Of a stretch of DNA of 28,667 bases, positions 1 through 6,909 are shown piece after piece. Source of the DNA: Lachnospiraceae bacterium (GTDB lineage Bacteria; Bacillota; Clostridia; Lachnospirales; Lachnospiraceae); assembly GCA_900763175.1 (NCBI GenBank), contig CAAFJI010000351.1, positions 1 to 28,667 of the forward strand. The letters run 5' to 3'. The notes beneath the pieces were generated by a model. That model did no database searches. It saw nothing but the letters and a program-made list of their open reading frames with translations, and was not told the origin of the DNA. How positions within the stretch are numbered: the first letter of the stretch is position 1; each line of letters opens with the position of its first letter. The position numbers and the translations under genes are program-made.

Positions 1-35
1 GCAGGCGGAGAATCCTGCAAGCAGGATTCTTTTTT
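1..35. repeat. Palindromic repeat end with terminator-like hairpin
   Basis: The first 18 bases (GCAGGCGGAGAATCCTGC) match positions 28648-28665 at 17 of 18 positions, so the window seems to begin inside a dispersed palindromic element. Bases 10-18 and 21-29 are perfect inverse complements (GAATCCTGC / GCAGGATTC), followed by six T residues at 30-35. This can act as a rho-independent terminator for an upstream forward gene outside the window. Confidence 0.55.
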
Positions 36-191
36 ACAGGAATGGTTTCTCCCCTTCATGGTAAGCTGCGGAGCGGTTATTTGGTTATGAGCAAGCAGCG
101 AAGCGGGATACGAAATCCGCTGTGTCTTCAATCATAATAGAATTTGCTGCACAGATGGCTGTGATGACTGTCTGGGCAGCATTTTTTTCTT

Positions 192-218
192 TTGCTTTAA
201 GTGGTTTTATGGTACAAT
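192..218 (+). promoter_or_regulatory. Extended -10 promoter for the lepB operon
   Basis: There is a TACAAT -10 box at 213-218 preceded by TGG at 210-212 (a TGn extension), with a weak -35 TTGCTT at 192-197 (15-bp spacing). It lies about 35 bp before the lepB start, giving a short leader. Between the terminator at 35 and this promoter I see only weak hairpins (for example 148-182) and no gene. Confidence 0.5.
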
Positions 219-252
219 AGACAGGATTCAAGCAAATAGAAATGGAGAAGCT

Positions 253-894
253 ATGAGCGAACAAAGAAAGAGAAACGAAGAAAAAGAAGAACTTTTTAAT
301 ATGCCGGAAATCACCAGAATGGAGAAAAAAGCCCTGAACAGTGCTATGGAGAAGCTGGAGAACCGCAAGCTGAAAAAGGTGCTGATCTGGGTTTTTGAGA
401 TTACAGTTACCCTGATTTTTGCTGTGCTTACTTCCATGATGCTGTTTCAGTCTGTGACCATGCAGGAAAGCTCTATGGAGCCTACTCTGGCAGTTGGCAG
501 CCGTTATTTTATCAATAAGCTTGCTTACAAAACATCATCCCCCCAGAGAGGAGATATCATTGTGTTCCGCACCAATGCCAGTGACGATGCAGCTCTTCAC
601 ATCCGCCGTGTCATCGGTCTGCCGGGAGAAACGATCCAGATTGTGAATGGCAGAATTTTGATCAATGGAGAGACTTATAAAGAGGGAAAGGATTTTCCTG
701 CTATCAACAATCCTGGCATGGCAGCCAAGGCCATCACCCTGGAAGCAGGAGAGTATTTTGTCCTGGGCGATAACCGCAATAACAGCGAGGATAGCCGTTA
801 TGGAGATATTGGAAGAGTAAATAAAAAATATATAACCGGTAAGCTGTGGTTCCAGATTTCCCCCACAAAGGACATCGGGGTTCTGGAAAACTGA
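253..894 (+). CDS. lepB: Signal peptidase I (S26 family) with Lys-to-Arg change at the general base
   Basis: A 213-residue type I signal peptidase, which cleaves signal peptides of exported proteins on the outer face of the membrane. It has a charged cytoplasmic N-terminus (1-41), one membrane segment at about 42-66, the catalytic serine box SSMEPTL with Ser74, the RGDIIVF box at 99-105, HIRRVIGLPGE at 116-126, and the C-terminal box GDNRNNSEDSR at 172-182. In bacterial enzymes the dyad lysine precedes the Arg of the RVIGLPG box (for example YVKRIIGLPG). Here that position is Arg118, read directly as CGC. Either this enzyme uses a variant dyad or its activity is altered. The ATG at 253 has GGAG eight bases upstream. 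It is first in an operon, with rbgA 24 bp downstream. Family assignment is firm; the functional effect of Arg118 is unknown. Confidence 0.93.
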   Translation: MSEQRKRNEEKEELFNMPEITRMEKKALNSAMEKLENRKLKKVLIWVFEITVTLIFAVLTSMMLFQSVTMQESSMEPTLAVGSRYFINKLAYKTSSPQRGDIIVFRTNASDDAALHIRRVIGLPGETIQIVNGRILINGETYKEGKDFPAINNPGMAAKAITLEAGEYFVLGDNRNNSEDSRYGDIGRVNKKYITGKLWFQISPTKDIGVLEN

Positions 895-918
895 CAGAAA
901 TACAGAAAAGAGGTAGAA

Positions 919-1758
919 ATGAACGTACAGTGGTATCCTGGTCATATGACCAAGGCGAAACGCCAGATGCAGGAAGATATTAAGCTCATTGATCTGATCA
1001 TAGAACTGGTGGATGCAAGAGTTCCCCTTGCCAGCCGAAATCCTGATATTGATGAGCTGGGAAAAAATAAGGCAAGGCTGATCCTGCTGAACAAATCTGA
1101 TCTGGGCGATGAGAGACAGAACGAGGCCTGGAAAGCCTATTTTCAGGAAAAAGGCTTTTATGTGGTAAAGGTGGATTCCAGAAGCGGTGCCGGGATGAAG
1201 GCCATTCAAGCTGCTATCCAGGAAGCCTGCAAGGAGAAAACAGAGCGGGACAGAAGAAGAGGAATCAAGAACCGTCCTATCCGTGCCATGGTAGTGGGAA
1301 TCCCAAACGTAGGAAAATCTACATTTATCAACACCTTTGCCGGCCGTGCCTGCGCCAAGACCGGAAACAAGCCTGGTGTTACAAAAGGAAAACAGTGGAT
1401 CCGATTAAACAAAAATGTAGAGCTTCTCGATACCCCTGGTATCCTGTGGCCGAAATTCGAGGATGAGCAGGTGGGAATGCGCCTGGCATACATTGGCTCC
1501 ATCAAGGACGATATCCTGAATATGGAAGAGCTGGCTCTCACACTGATCGACTTCCTCCGGGAAAAATATGCCGGAGTGCTGGAGAAACGTTACCAGATTC
1601 AGGAAGAGGGAACCTCTGTGCAGATCCTGGAGGCCATTGCCAGATCAAGAGGATGTCTGAAAAAAGGAGAAGAACTGGATTATGCCAAGGCTTCCCTGAT
1701 TCTGTTTGACGATTTCCGTTCCGGTAAGATCGGCCGGATCACACTGGAATGGGCATAA
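919..1758 (+). CDS. rbgA: Ribosome biogenesis GTPase RbgA/YlqF
   Basis: A 279-residue circularly permuted GTPase of the YlqF/YawG family that acts late in assembly of the 50S ribosomal subunit. The permuted motif order is visible: G4 NKSD at 58-61, G5-like DSRSG at 86-90, the P-loop GIPNVGKS at 127-134, and G3 DTPG at 171-174. The N-terminal WYPGHM (5-10) is the typical start of RbgA. Length is very close to the Bacillus protein (about 280 residues). The start has GAGGT nine bases upstream and follows lepB by 24 bp; rnhB follows 13 bp after the stop, so the three genes are probably co-transcribed. Nothing unusual was seen in the catalytic motifs. Confidence 0.96.
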   Translation: MNVQWYPGHMTKAKRQMQEDIKLIDLIIELVDARVPLASRNPDIDELGKNKARLILLNKSDLGDERQNEAWKAYFQEKGFYVVKVDSRSGAGMKAIQAAIQEACKEKTERDRRRGIKNRPIRAMVVGIPNVGKSTFINTFAGRACAKTGNKPGVTKGKQWIRLNKNVELLDTPGILWPKFEDEQVGMRLAYIGSIKDDILNMEELALTLIDFLREKYAGVLEKRYQIQEEGTSVQILEAIARSRGCLKKGEELDYAKASLILFDDFRSGKIGRITLEWA

Positions 1759-1771
1759 GGCGGCGAAAGAG

Positions 1772-2527
1772 ATGAAGAAGATCGGAGAAATCAAAGAAGA
1801 ATTTCAAACCGCAGGGCCAGAGAGCTATGGGTCTTTTTATGAAAAATATAAAGAAGATACCAGAAGCGGTGTTGTAAAGCTTTTGGAGCAGCTTCACAAG
1901 AAAGAAGCTGCTTATAAGAAAGAGCTTGCCCGCACAGAGGCAATGAAGGAGTATGAACACAAATACGAGCATCTGGGCTATGTCTGCGGAATTGACGAAG
2001 TAGGAAGAGGTCCTCTGGCAGGTCCGGTAGTGGCTGGAGCTGTTATTTTGCCAAAGGACTGCCACATTTTGTACCTGAACGACTCCAAGCAGTTAAGTGC
2101 AAGGAAAAGAGACGAGCTTTACGATGTGATCATGGAAAATGCCGTGGCAGTGGGAATCGGCATGGCAAGCCCTCAGCGGATCGATGAGATCAACATTCTG
2201 CAGGCTACTTACGAAGCCATGCGGGAGGCAATCAGCAAGCTTTCTGTAGTTCCCCAGATCCTTTTAAATGACGCCGTGACCATTCCGAAGGTTACCATTC
2301 CCCAGGTACCCATTATCAAAGGCGATACCAAAAGCGTTTCCATTGCAGCTGCAAGTATTGTAGCCAAGGTGATAAGGGACCGTATGATGGTGGAGTATGA
2401 CAGGGTGATGCCAGAGTATGGCTTTGCTTCTAACAAAGGATATGGTGCAGCTGCCCATATTGAGGCATTAAAAAAATACGGGCCAAGCCCCATTCACAGA
2501 ACGACGTTTATTAAGAATTTTGTATAA
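1772..2527 (+). CDS. rnhB: Ribonuclease HII
   Basis: RNase HII, which removes ribonucleotides and RNA primers from RNA-DNA hybrids. With the start at ATG 1772 the protein has 251 residues, normal for Firmicutes, and the start follows AAGGCGG by eight bases. An in-frame upstream ATG at 1706 lies inside rbgA with no clear ribosome-binding site and would add 22 residues foreign to the family. Core motifs are present: GIDEVGRGPLAGPVVAGA with the Asp-Glu pair, LNDSKQLS with the third acidic residue, and GDTKSVSIAAASIVAK with the fourth. The extra Lys/Glu-rich N-terminal stretch of about 70 residues is the usual Bacillus-type extension. It is third gene of the lepB operon. Confidence 0.95.
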   Translation: MKKIGEIKEEFQTAGPESYGSFYEKYKEDTRSGVVKLLEQLHKKEAAYKKELARTEAMKEYEHKYEHLGYVCGIDEVGRGPLAGPVVAGAVILPKDCHILYLNDSKQLSARKRDELYDVIMENAVAVGIGMASPQRIDEINILQATYEAMREAISKLSVVPQILLNDAVTIPKVTIPQVPIIKGDTKSVSIAAASIVAKVIRDRMMVEYDRVMPEYGFASNKGYGAAAHIEALKKYGPSPIHRTTFIKNFV

Positions 2528-2543
2528 ATAACCGGAACGGAGT

Positions 2544-2560
2544 ACTGTTTTCAAAACAGT
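2544..2560. promoter_or_regulatory. Perfect palindrome, possible operator
   Basis: ACTGTTTTCAAAACAGT is an 8-bp perfect inverted repeat around one C, in the 115-bp gap between rnhB and yraN. There is no T-run after it, so it does not look like a terminator. A looser inverted pair, GGCAG/CTGCC, follows at about 2567-2592. It could be a regulator binding site or an RNA hairpin at an operon boundary; the regulator is unknown. Confidence 0.35.
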
Positions 2561-2642
2561 CGAAGAGGCAGCATATTTGTGAAGAGACTGCCGCTCACAC
2601 GAAAGATACCTACACAAAATAATCTATGGAGAAACTATAAAG

Positions 2643-3050
2643 GTGCAGGAGTTTTTCAGAAAAGGGACAAACTCTGTCAATGACTTCAATAAAAGAAAAA
2701 TTGGAAGCTTTTATGAGAAAATGGCGGCAGACTATTTGATTTCCCAGGGTGTGATGATATTGGAACGAAATTACCGGAATTCTTATGGAGAAATTGACCT
2801 GATCGGTCTTACACCAGAAGGATGGGTGATTTTTGTGGAAGTGAAATACCGGAACACGGAGCATTCCGGCAGCCCTTTGTCAGCAGTAAATCCCCGCAAG
2901 CAGCACCGGATTTCCAGGGTGGCCCTTGAGTATCTCAGGCATTACTATGGAAGCCTGGATGTGAAGTGCCGTTTTGATGTGGTGGGAATAGAGGATGACA
3001 ATATCCTTTGGCTTCCCAATGCGTTTGATTTTACAGGAGGAGCAATATGA
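2643..3050 (+). CDS. yraN: YraN family (UPF0102) nuclease-like protein
   Basis: A 135-residue protein of the YraN/UPF0102 family, a small restriction-endonuclease-like fold often found beside rnhB. The exact cellular role is not established. Visible family features are EKMAADYLISQG followed by ILERNYRN, then the acidic GEIDLI and the E-x-K pair in FVEVKYR that together form the PD-(D/E)XK-type centre. The start is GTG at 2643 with GGAG about 11 bases upstream; there is no better in-frame ATG before the conserved region. The stop overlaps the pgeF start (ATGA), so the two are translationally coupled. The 115-bp gap from rnhB holds a palindrome, so expression may be partly separate. Confidence 0.88.
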   Translation: MQEFFRKGTNSVNDFNKRKIGSFYEKMAADYLISQGVMILERNYRNSYGEIDLIGLTPEGWVIFVEVKYRNTEHSGSPLSAVNPRKQHRISRVALEYLRHYYGSLDVKCRFDVVGIEDDNILWLPNAFDFTGGAI

Positions 3051-3901
3051 AGATAAAGTGGCATGGTGAGGAGAACTCACGGATGCGTATCAACGAAAAA
3101 AAGAACGTGACCTATCTGACCTATCCTTCTTTTGAAAAAATACCAGATGTGGTGCATGGTTTCAGCACAAGAGAAGGCGGTGTAAGCCAGGGGATTTTTG
3201 CATCCATGAACCTGAGCTTTTCCAGAGGTGATGAGGAACAGGCGGTAATGAAAAATTATCACCGCCTGGCAGATGCAGTGGGCTTTCGGGTAGAAGATAT
3301 GGTTGCTTCTGACCAGACTCACACGACGAATGTGCGGGTGGTGGCAGAAGAGGACAGAGGAAATGGAATTGTGAAGCCTAAGGCCTTTCATGATGTAGAT
3401 GGTATGATCACAAATGTTCCGGGAATTGTGCTGTGTACTTATTATGCAGATTGTGTTCCGCTGTATTTTGTGGATCCCATTCACCATGCAGTTGGTCTGT
3501 CTCATTCCGGCTGGCGGGGAACAGTGGGAAAAATAGGAAAAGTAACCGTACAGAAAATGGAGCAGGAATTTGGAACCAGGCCGGAACAGCTTCTTGCGGC
3601 AATCGGCCCTTCTATCTGCCAGGATTGTTATGAGGTAAGTGAGGATGTGATACAGCAGTTCCGGAATGCTTTCCCAGAGAATGACTGGGAGGAGCTGTTC
3701 TATAAAAAAGAAAATGGAAAATATCAGCTGGATTTATGGAAAGCCAATCAGCTTGTGTTTCAAGAAGCGGGGATTCCTGCGGAAAATATTTCCATGCCGG
3801 GGATCTGCACCTGCTGCAATCCTCAGTTTTTATTCTCCCATCGCGCTTCTCATGGGAAGAGGGGGAATCTGGCGGCGTTTCTTGGAATACGCCAGAATTA
3901 A
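3047..3901 (+). CDS. pgeF: Peptidoglycan editing factor / YfiH multicopper-like laccase-domain protein
   Basis: A 284-residue PgeF/YfiH (DUF152, 'polyphenol oxidase') protein. Family members have been described as purine nucleoside phosphorylase/adenosine deaminase-like enzymes and as peptidoglycan editing factors; which applies here cannot be told from sequence. Signature segments in order: HGFSTREGGVS, DQTHTTNV with the first metal His, DVDGMIT, YYADCVPLYF with the metal Cys, LSHSGWRGTVGKI with the second His, IGPSICQDCYEV, and the C-terminal FSHRASHGKRGNLAA. The start ATG at 3047 overlaps the yraN stop and has AGGAGG at 3035-3040. A second in-frame ATG at 3083 is possible but has no reason to be preferred. 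It is the last gene of the operon, followed by a strong hairpin. Confidence 0.93.
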   Translation: MKIKWHGEENSRMRINEKKNVTYLTYPSFEKIPDVVHGFSTREGGVSQGIFASMNLSFSRGDEEQAVMKNYHRLADAVGFRVEDMVASDQTHTTNVRVVAEEDRGNGIVKPKAFHDVDGMITNVPGIVLCTYYADCVPLYFVDPIHHAVGLSHSGWRGTVGKIGKVTVQKMEQEFGTRPEQLLAAIGPSICQDCYEVSEDVIQQFRNAFPENDWEELFYKKENGKYQLDLWKANQLVFQEAGIPAENISMPGICTCCNPQFLFSHRASHGKRGNLAAFLGIRQN

Positions 3902-3960
3902 AAAAAGAATCCTGCTTACAGGACTTTCTGTTGAAGAGGTTTTGCTTCGATGACATAAAA

Positions 3961-3997
3961 GCCCTCTGTCGAGTCTGTTACGACTTAGACAGAGGGC
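3961..3997. terminator. Bidirectional terminator between pgeF and prs
   Basis: GCCCTCTGTC (3961-3970) and GACAGAGGGC (3988-3997) form a perfect 10-bp stem, extended inside by GAGTC/GACT. Read on the minus strand the stem is followed by TTTT, so it is a good terminator for prs. On the plus strand the following sequence, CTCTCTTATTT, is pyrimidine-rich and may stop pgeF transcripts. A weaker hairpin (TCCTG/CAGGA) lies at 3910-3923 just after pgeF. Confidence 0.75.
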
Positions 3998-4078
3998 CTC
4001 TCTTATTTATGCGAAGCAATAAGCAAGGTTTGTTCCTGTACGAAACCTGGCAGCTGCCGCAATAAATTTTACATTATT

Positions 4079-5251
4079 TTATTCCTGATTCACACGCTTC
4101 ATAAGATCCATGATCTTCTCGTTGCTGGAACGAACTTTCTCAACAGATACGTCGTGGTTGATGATATCAATAATACTTGCAAGGTATTTGCTCATATTTG
4201 CCTCAACATAGTATGGCCTTGTGAGAAGCTCCGGAATACGGTAGTTCAGGTTGGTGGTAATAACCTTGTCAATCCAGCCCTTCTCATAGTAAGCGTCAAA
4301 TTTCTCCATGCCGTCTGTAAACAGACCGTAGGTGGTACAGATAAATACACGGTTGGCATGACGTTCCTTGATCTGCTTTGCAACATCAAGCATACTCTCA
4401 CCGGAGGAAATCATATCGTCAATGATAACAACGTCCTTGCCCTCAACAGAATCTCCAAGAAACTCATGGGCAACAATCGGGTTCTTGCCATTTACGACAG
4501 TAGAGTAGTCACGGCGCTTGTAGAACATACCCATATCAACACCCAGGATATTGGAGAAGTACACGGCTCTGGACATCGCACCCTCATCAGGGCTGATGAT
4601 CATCAGATGGTCGTTGTCAACCTGGAAATTATCCACATTTTTCACCAGCGCCTTCAGGAACTGATAGGTTGGGAAAAAGTTGTCGAAACCGTTTAACGGG
4701 ATAGAGTTCTGAACACGAGGGTCATGAGCGTCAAAGGTGATGATATTGGAAACACCCATGTCACTTAACTCCCGAAGTGCAACAGCGCAGTCAAGAGACT
4801 CTCTCTTGGAACGTCTGTGCTGACGGCCTTCATAAAGGAAAGGCATGATGACGTTGATACGATGTGCCTTGCCAGTAGCTGCGGAAATAATTCTCTTCAG
4901 ATCCTGGAAATGATTGTCCGGGGACATATGGTTCACATGGCCGCAGACGGTGTAGGTGGGGCTGTAATTGGTAACGTCTACCATGATATAAAGATCAGTT
5001 CCACGTACAGATTCCTTGATGATTCCTTTTCCTTCACCTGTACCAAAACGAGGGCATTCGCAATCTACAAGAAAAGATTTTTCACTGTAACCCTGGGGGA
5101 TGATGCTGAGGTGTTTTCTTTCCACCAGTTCCTTACGGAATTTTACCAGTTTTCTGTCTACCTCCTCGGCAAGGTCACGACAGCCCTCCAGGGCTGCGAT
5201 ACGGATAGGTGCGACAGGCATAGATTTCTCAAGTAATTCTATGTTCGGCAT
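4079..5251 (-). CDS. prs: Ribose-phosphate pyrophosphokinase, divergent long form
   Basis: PRPP synthetase (ribose 5-phosphate + ATP to PRPP + AMP), the precursor supplier for purines, pyrimidines, His, Trp and NAD. The protein has 390 residues, clearly longer than the classical form of about 315, with extra N-terminal and internal segments. Recognisable pieces are PFLYEGRQHRRSKRES (137-152), TFDAHDPRVQN (172-182), SPDEGAMSRA (220-229) and the PRPP loop DVVIIDDMISSGESM (273-287). The loop has SSGES where classical enzymes have D-T-G/A-G-T. This divergent long type is what I expect in Lachnospiraceae. The ATG is preceded by TAGGAGGA. It is a single-gene unit with its own promoter and terminator. 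Core assignment is firm; kinetic or regulatory differences from the classical enzyme are not visible. Confidence 0.9.
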   Translation of the reverse strand: MPNIELLEKSMPVAPIRIAALEGCRDLAEEVDRKLVKFRKELVERKHLSIIPQGYSEKSFLVDCECPRFGTGEGKGIIKESVRGTDLYIMVDVTNYSPTYTVCGHVNHMSPDNHFQDLKRIISAATGKAHRINVIMPFLYEGRQHRRSKRESLDCAVALRELSDMGVSNIITFDAHDPRVQNSIPLNGFDNFFPTYQFLKALVKNVDNFQVDNDHLMIISPDEGAMSRAVYFSNILGVDMGMFYKRRDYSTVVNGKNPIVAHEFLGDSVEGKDVVIIDDMISSGESMLDVAKQIKERHANRVFICTTYGLFTDGMEKFDAYYEKGWIDKVITTNLNYRIPELLTRPYYVEANMSKYLASIIDIINHDVSVEKVRSSNEKIMDLMKRVNQE

Positions 5252-5305
5252 GATATTCCTCCTAAGTAGTATGCTAACTGTGATTTTAAATCCATAAACA
5301 GAAAA

Positions 5306-5317
5306 AGGAACGTTCCT
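5306..5317. repeat. Palindrome in the prs leader
   Basis: AGGAACGTTCCT is a perfect 12-bp palindrome in the untranslated leader of prs, between its promoter and ribosome-binding site. It could be an operator or a short RNA stem. The arms AAACAG and CTGTTT flank it loosely. Confidence 0.35.
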
Positions 5318-5337
5318 GTTTACAGACCTCTTTCTTA

Positions 5338-5366
5338 TTTATAACATTTGCCCTAAATTACGTCAA
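5338..5366 (-). promoter_or_regulatory. Sigma-A promoter of prs
   Basis: Read on the minus strand: TTGACG (complement of 5361-5366), a 17-bp spacer, then TATAAA (complement of 5338-5343) with TGT directly before it as an extended -10. This is one of the best promoters in the window and gives a leader of about 80 nt before prs. Confidence 0.8.
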
Positions 5367-5415
5367 GGAATTTATTTATTTTTACTGTCAAAAAAGCCAG
5401 ATGTTAAAGTTTTGG

Positions 5416-5444
5416 TTGTTTTTTTAACAAAAACTTGGTATAGT
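5416..5444 (+). promoter_or_regulatory. Promoter of the DUF512-der-plsY-gpsA operon
   Basis: TTGTTT at 5416-5421, a 17-bp spacer, then TATAGT at 5439-5444 with TGG at 5436-5438 (extended -10). Transcription would start near 5451, which argues against translation from the ATG at 5452 and for the GTG at 5524. A small hairpin, CAGACA/TGTCTG at 5486-5500, lies in the leader. Confidence 0.65.
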
Positions 5445-5523
5445 AAAAATAATGGCTGTATTGCGGCCATGCCAAAAAGAAACAACAGACAGGTTGTCTG
5501 AAAAGCATAATGGAGCAAATAAC

Positions 5524-6909
5524 GTGAAAAAACAAAAAAAACATATCATTTCTGCAGTGCAGCCGGGAAGCATTGCCCAGGAGCTGGAGCTTCAGCCGGG
5601 AGATGCATTGATTTCCGTAAATGACCAGCCTATGGAAGATATTTTCGATTATCGGTATCTGATGAACGAAGAATATGTGGTGCTGCTTGTAGAAAAGGCA
5701 GATGGAGAGCTCTGGGAGCTTGAAGTAGAGAAAGAGTATGAGGAGGATCTGGGGGTCGAGTTTGAAAATGGCCTTATGGATGACTACCATTCCTGCTCCA
5801 ATCACTGCATTTTCTGCTTTATTGATCAGATGCCTCCAGGAATGCGCGATACTCTTTATTTCAAAGATGATGACTCCAGACTTTCCTTTATACAGGGGAA
5901 TTATGTGACTCTTACCAACATGAGCGACCATGACATAGACAGAATTATCCGGTATCATCTGGAACCTATCAACATTTCCTTCCAGACTATGAATCCGGAG
6001 CTTCGCTGCAAGATGCTTCACAATCGTTTTGCAGGAGATGCTCTTGAGAAGGTGAAGAGACTTTATGAGGCCGGAATTACCATGAACGGGCAGATTGTTT
6101 TGTGTAAAGGCGTGAATGACGGTGAAGAGCTGGAGAACAGCATTCGCCAGCTTTCTGCTTACGCACCTGTTTTGCAGAGCGTATCCGTGGTTCCTGTAGG
6201 ACTTACCAAATTCCGGAAAGGTCTGTACCCCCTGGAACTGTTTCAGAAGGAAGATGCCATCGAAGTCCTGGAGACGATTCACTCCTGGCAGGAGAAGCTA
6301 ATGGAGAAGCATGGCATTCATTTTATCCATGCTTCTGATGAATGGTATATCCTGGCTGGAAGGGAGCTTCCGAAGGAAGAGGAGTACGACGGCTACCTGC
6401 AGCTGGAAAACGGCGTGGGAATGCTGCGGCTTCTGGGAAATGAAGTGACCGAGGCCCTGGCGAGGCTTCCGGGTGATGACAGGGAAATACATGCTGTCAG
6501 TGCTACGGGAGCGTTAGCTGCACCATTTATAAAGAAATATATGGAGGAGATCCGGGGGAAATTCCCCAATGTCCATGTAGAGGTAGTTCCTATCCGCAAT
6601 GATTTTTTTGGAGAGACGATTACCGTTTCCGGACTGATCACAGGACAGGATCTGAAAAGACAGCTGGAGGGGAAGAAACTTGGAGACAAGCTTTTGATTC
6701 CCTGCAATATGCTGAAAAATGATGAGAACGTTTTTCTGGATAATATTACCCTGGAAGAACTTTCAGAAGAATTAAATGTTGAAATTGTAATTGTAGATGG
6801 AGCTGGTTCTGATCTGGTTGAAGCAGTGCTGAACCCCCCGGAACTGAAAAAACAAAAAAGGAGACAGATGTATGAGCAAACCAGTAGTAGCAATTGTGGG
6901 CAGGCCTAA
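5524..6909 (+). CDS. DUF512 family protein with PDZ-like and radical-SAM-like Fe-S domains
   Basis: A 461-residue DUF512 protein. Order seen: an N-terminal PDZ-like domain (about residues 8-60, with QPGSIAQELELQPGDALISV), then the cysteine cluster CSNHCIFC (Cys91, Cys95, Cys98; a C-x3-C-x2-C pattern as in radical SAM enzymes), followed by FIDQMPPGMRDTLYFKDDD, and a C-terminal DUF512 domain. The family is widespread in clostridia and usually sits next to der, as here; no reaction has been firmly assigned. The chosen start is GTG 5524, with GGAG eight bases upstream. An in-frame ATG at 5452 would lie at the predicted transcription start. The last 38 bp overlap der, so the two are probably translationally coupled. 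Function unknown; the link to ribosome assembly is only suggested by context. Confidence 0.87.
   Translation: MKKQKKHIISAVQPGSIAQELELQPGDALISVNDQPMEDIFDYRYLMNEEYVVLLVEKADGELWELEVEKEYEEDLGVEFENGLMDDYHSCSNHCIFCFIDQMPPGMRDTLYFKDDDSRLSFIQGNYVTLTNMSDHDIDRIIRYHLEPINISFQTMNPELRCKMLHNRFAGDALEKVKRLYEAGITMNGQIVLCKGVNDGEELENSIRQLSAYAPVLQSVSVVPVGLTKFRKGLYPLELFQKEDAIEVLETIHSWQEKLMEKHGIHFIHASDEWYILAGRELPKEEEYDGYLQLENGVGMLRLLGNEVTEALARLPGDDREIHAVSATGALAAPFIKKYMEEIRGKFPNVHVEVVPIRNDFFGETITVSGLITGQDLKRQLEGKKLGDKLLIPCNMLKNDENVFLDNITLEELSEELNVEIVIVDGAGSDLVEAVLNPPELKKQKRRQMYEQTSSSNCGQA

Noticed and set aside
5306..5317. LexA (SOS) box in the prs leader
   Set aside because: The palindrome has GAAC and GTTC adjacent without the four-base spacer of the Firmicute LexA site.
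5452..5523. Upstream ATG start for the DUF512 gene
   Set aside because: It coincides with the predicted transcription start and has no ribosome-binding site; GTG 5524 has GGAG at proper distance and begins at the conserved PDZ-like domain.
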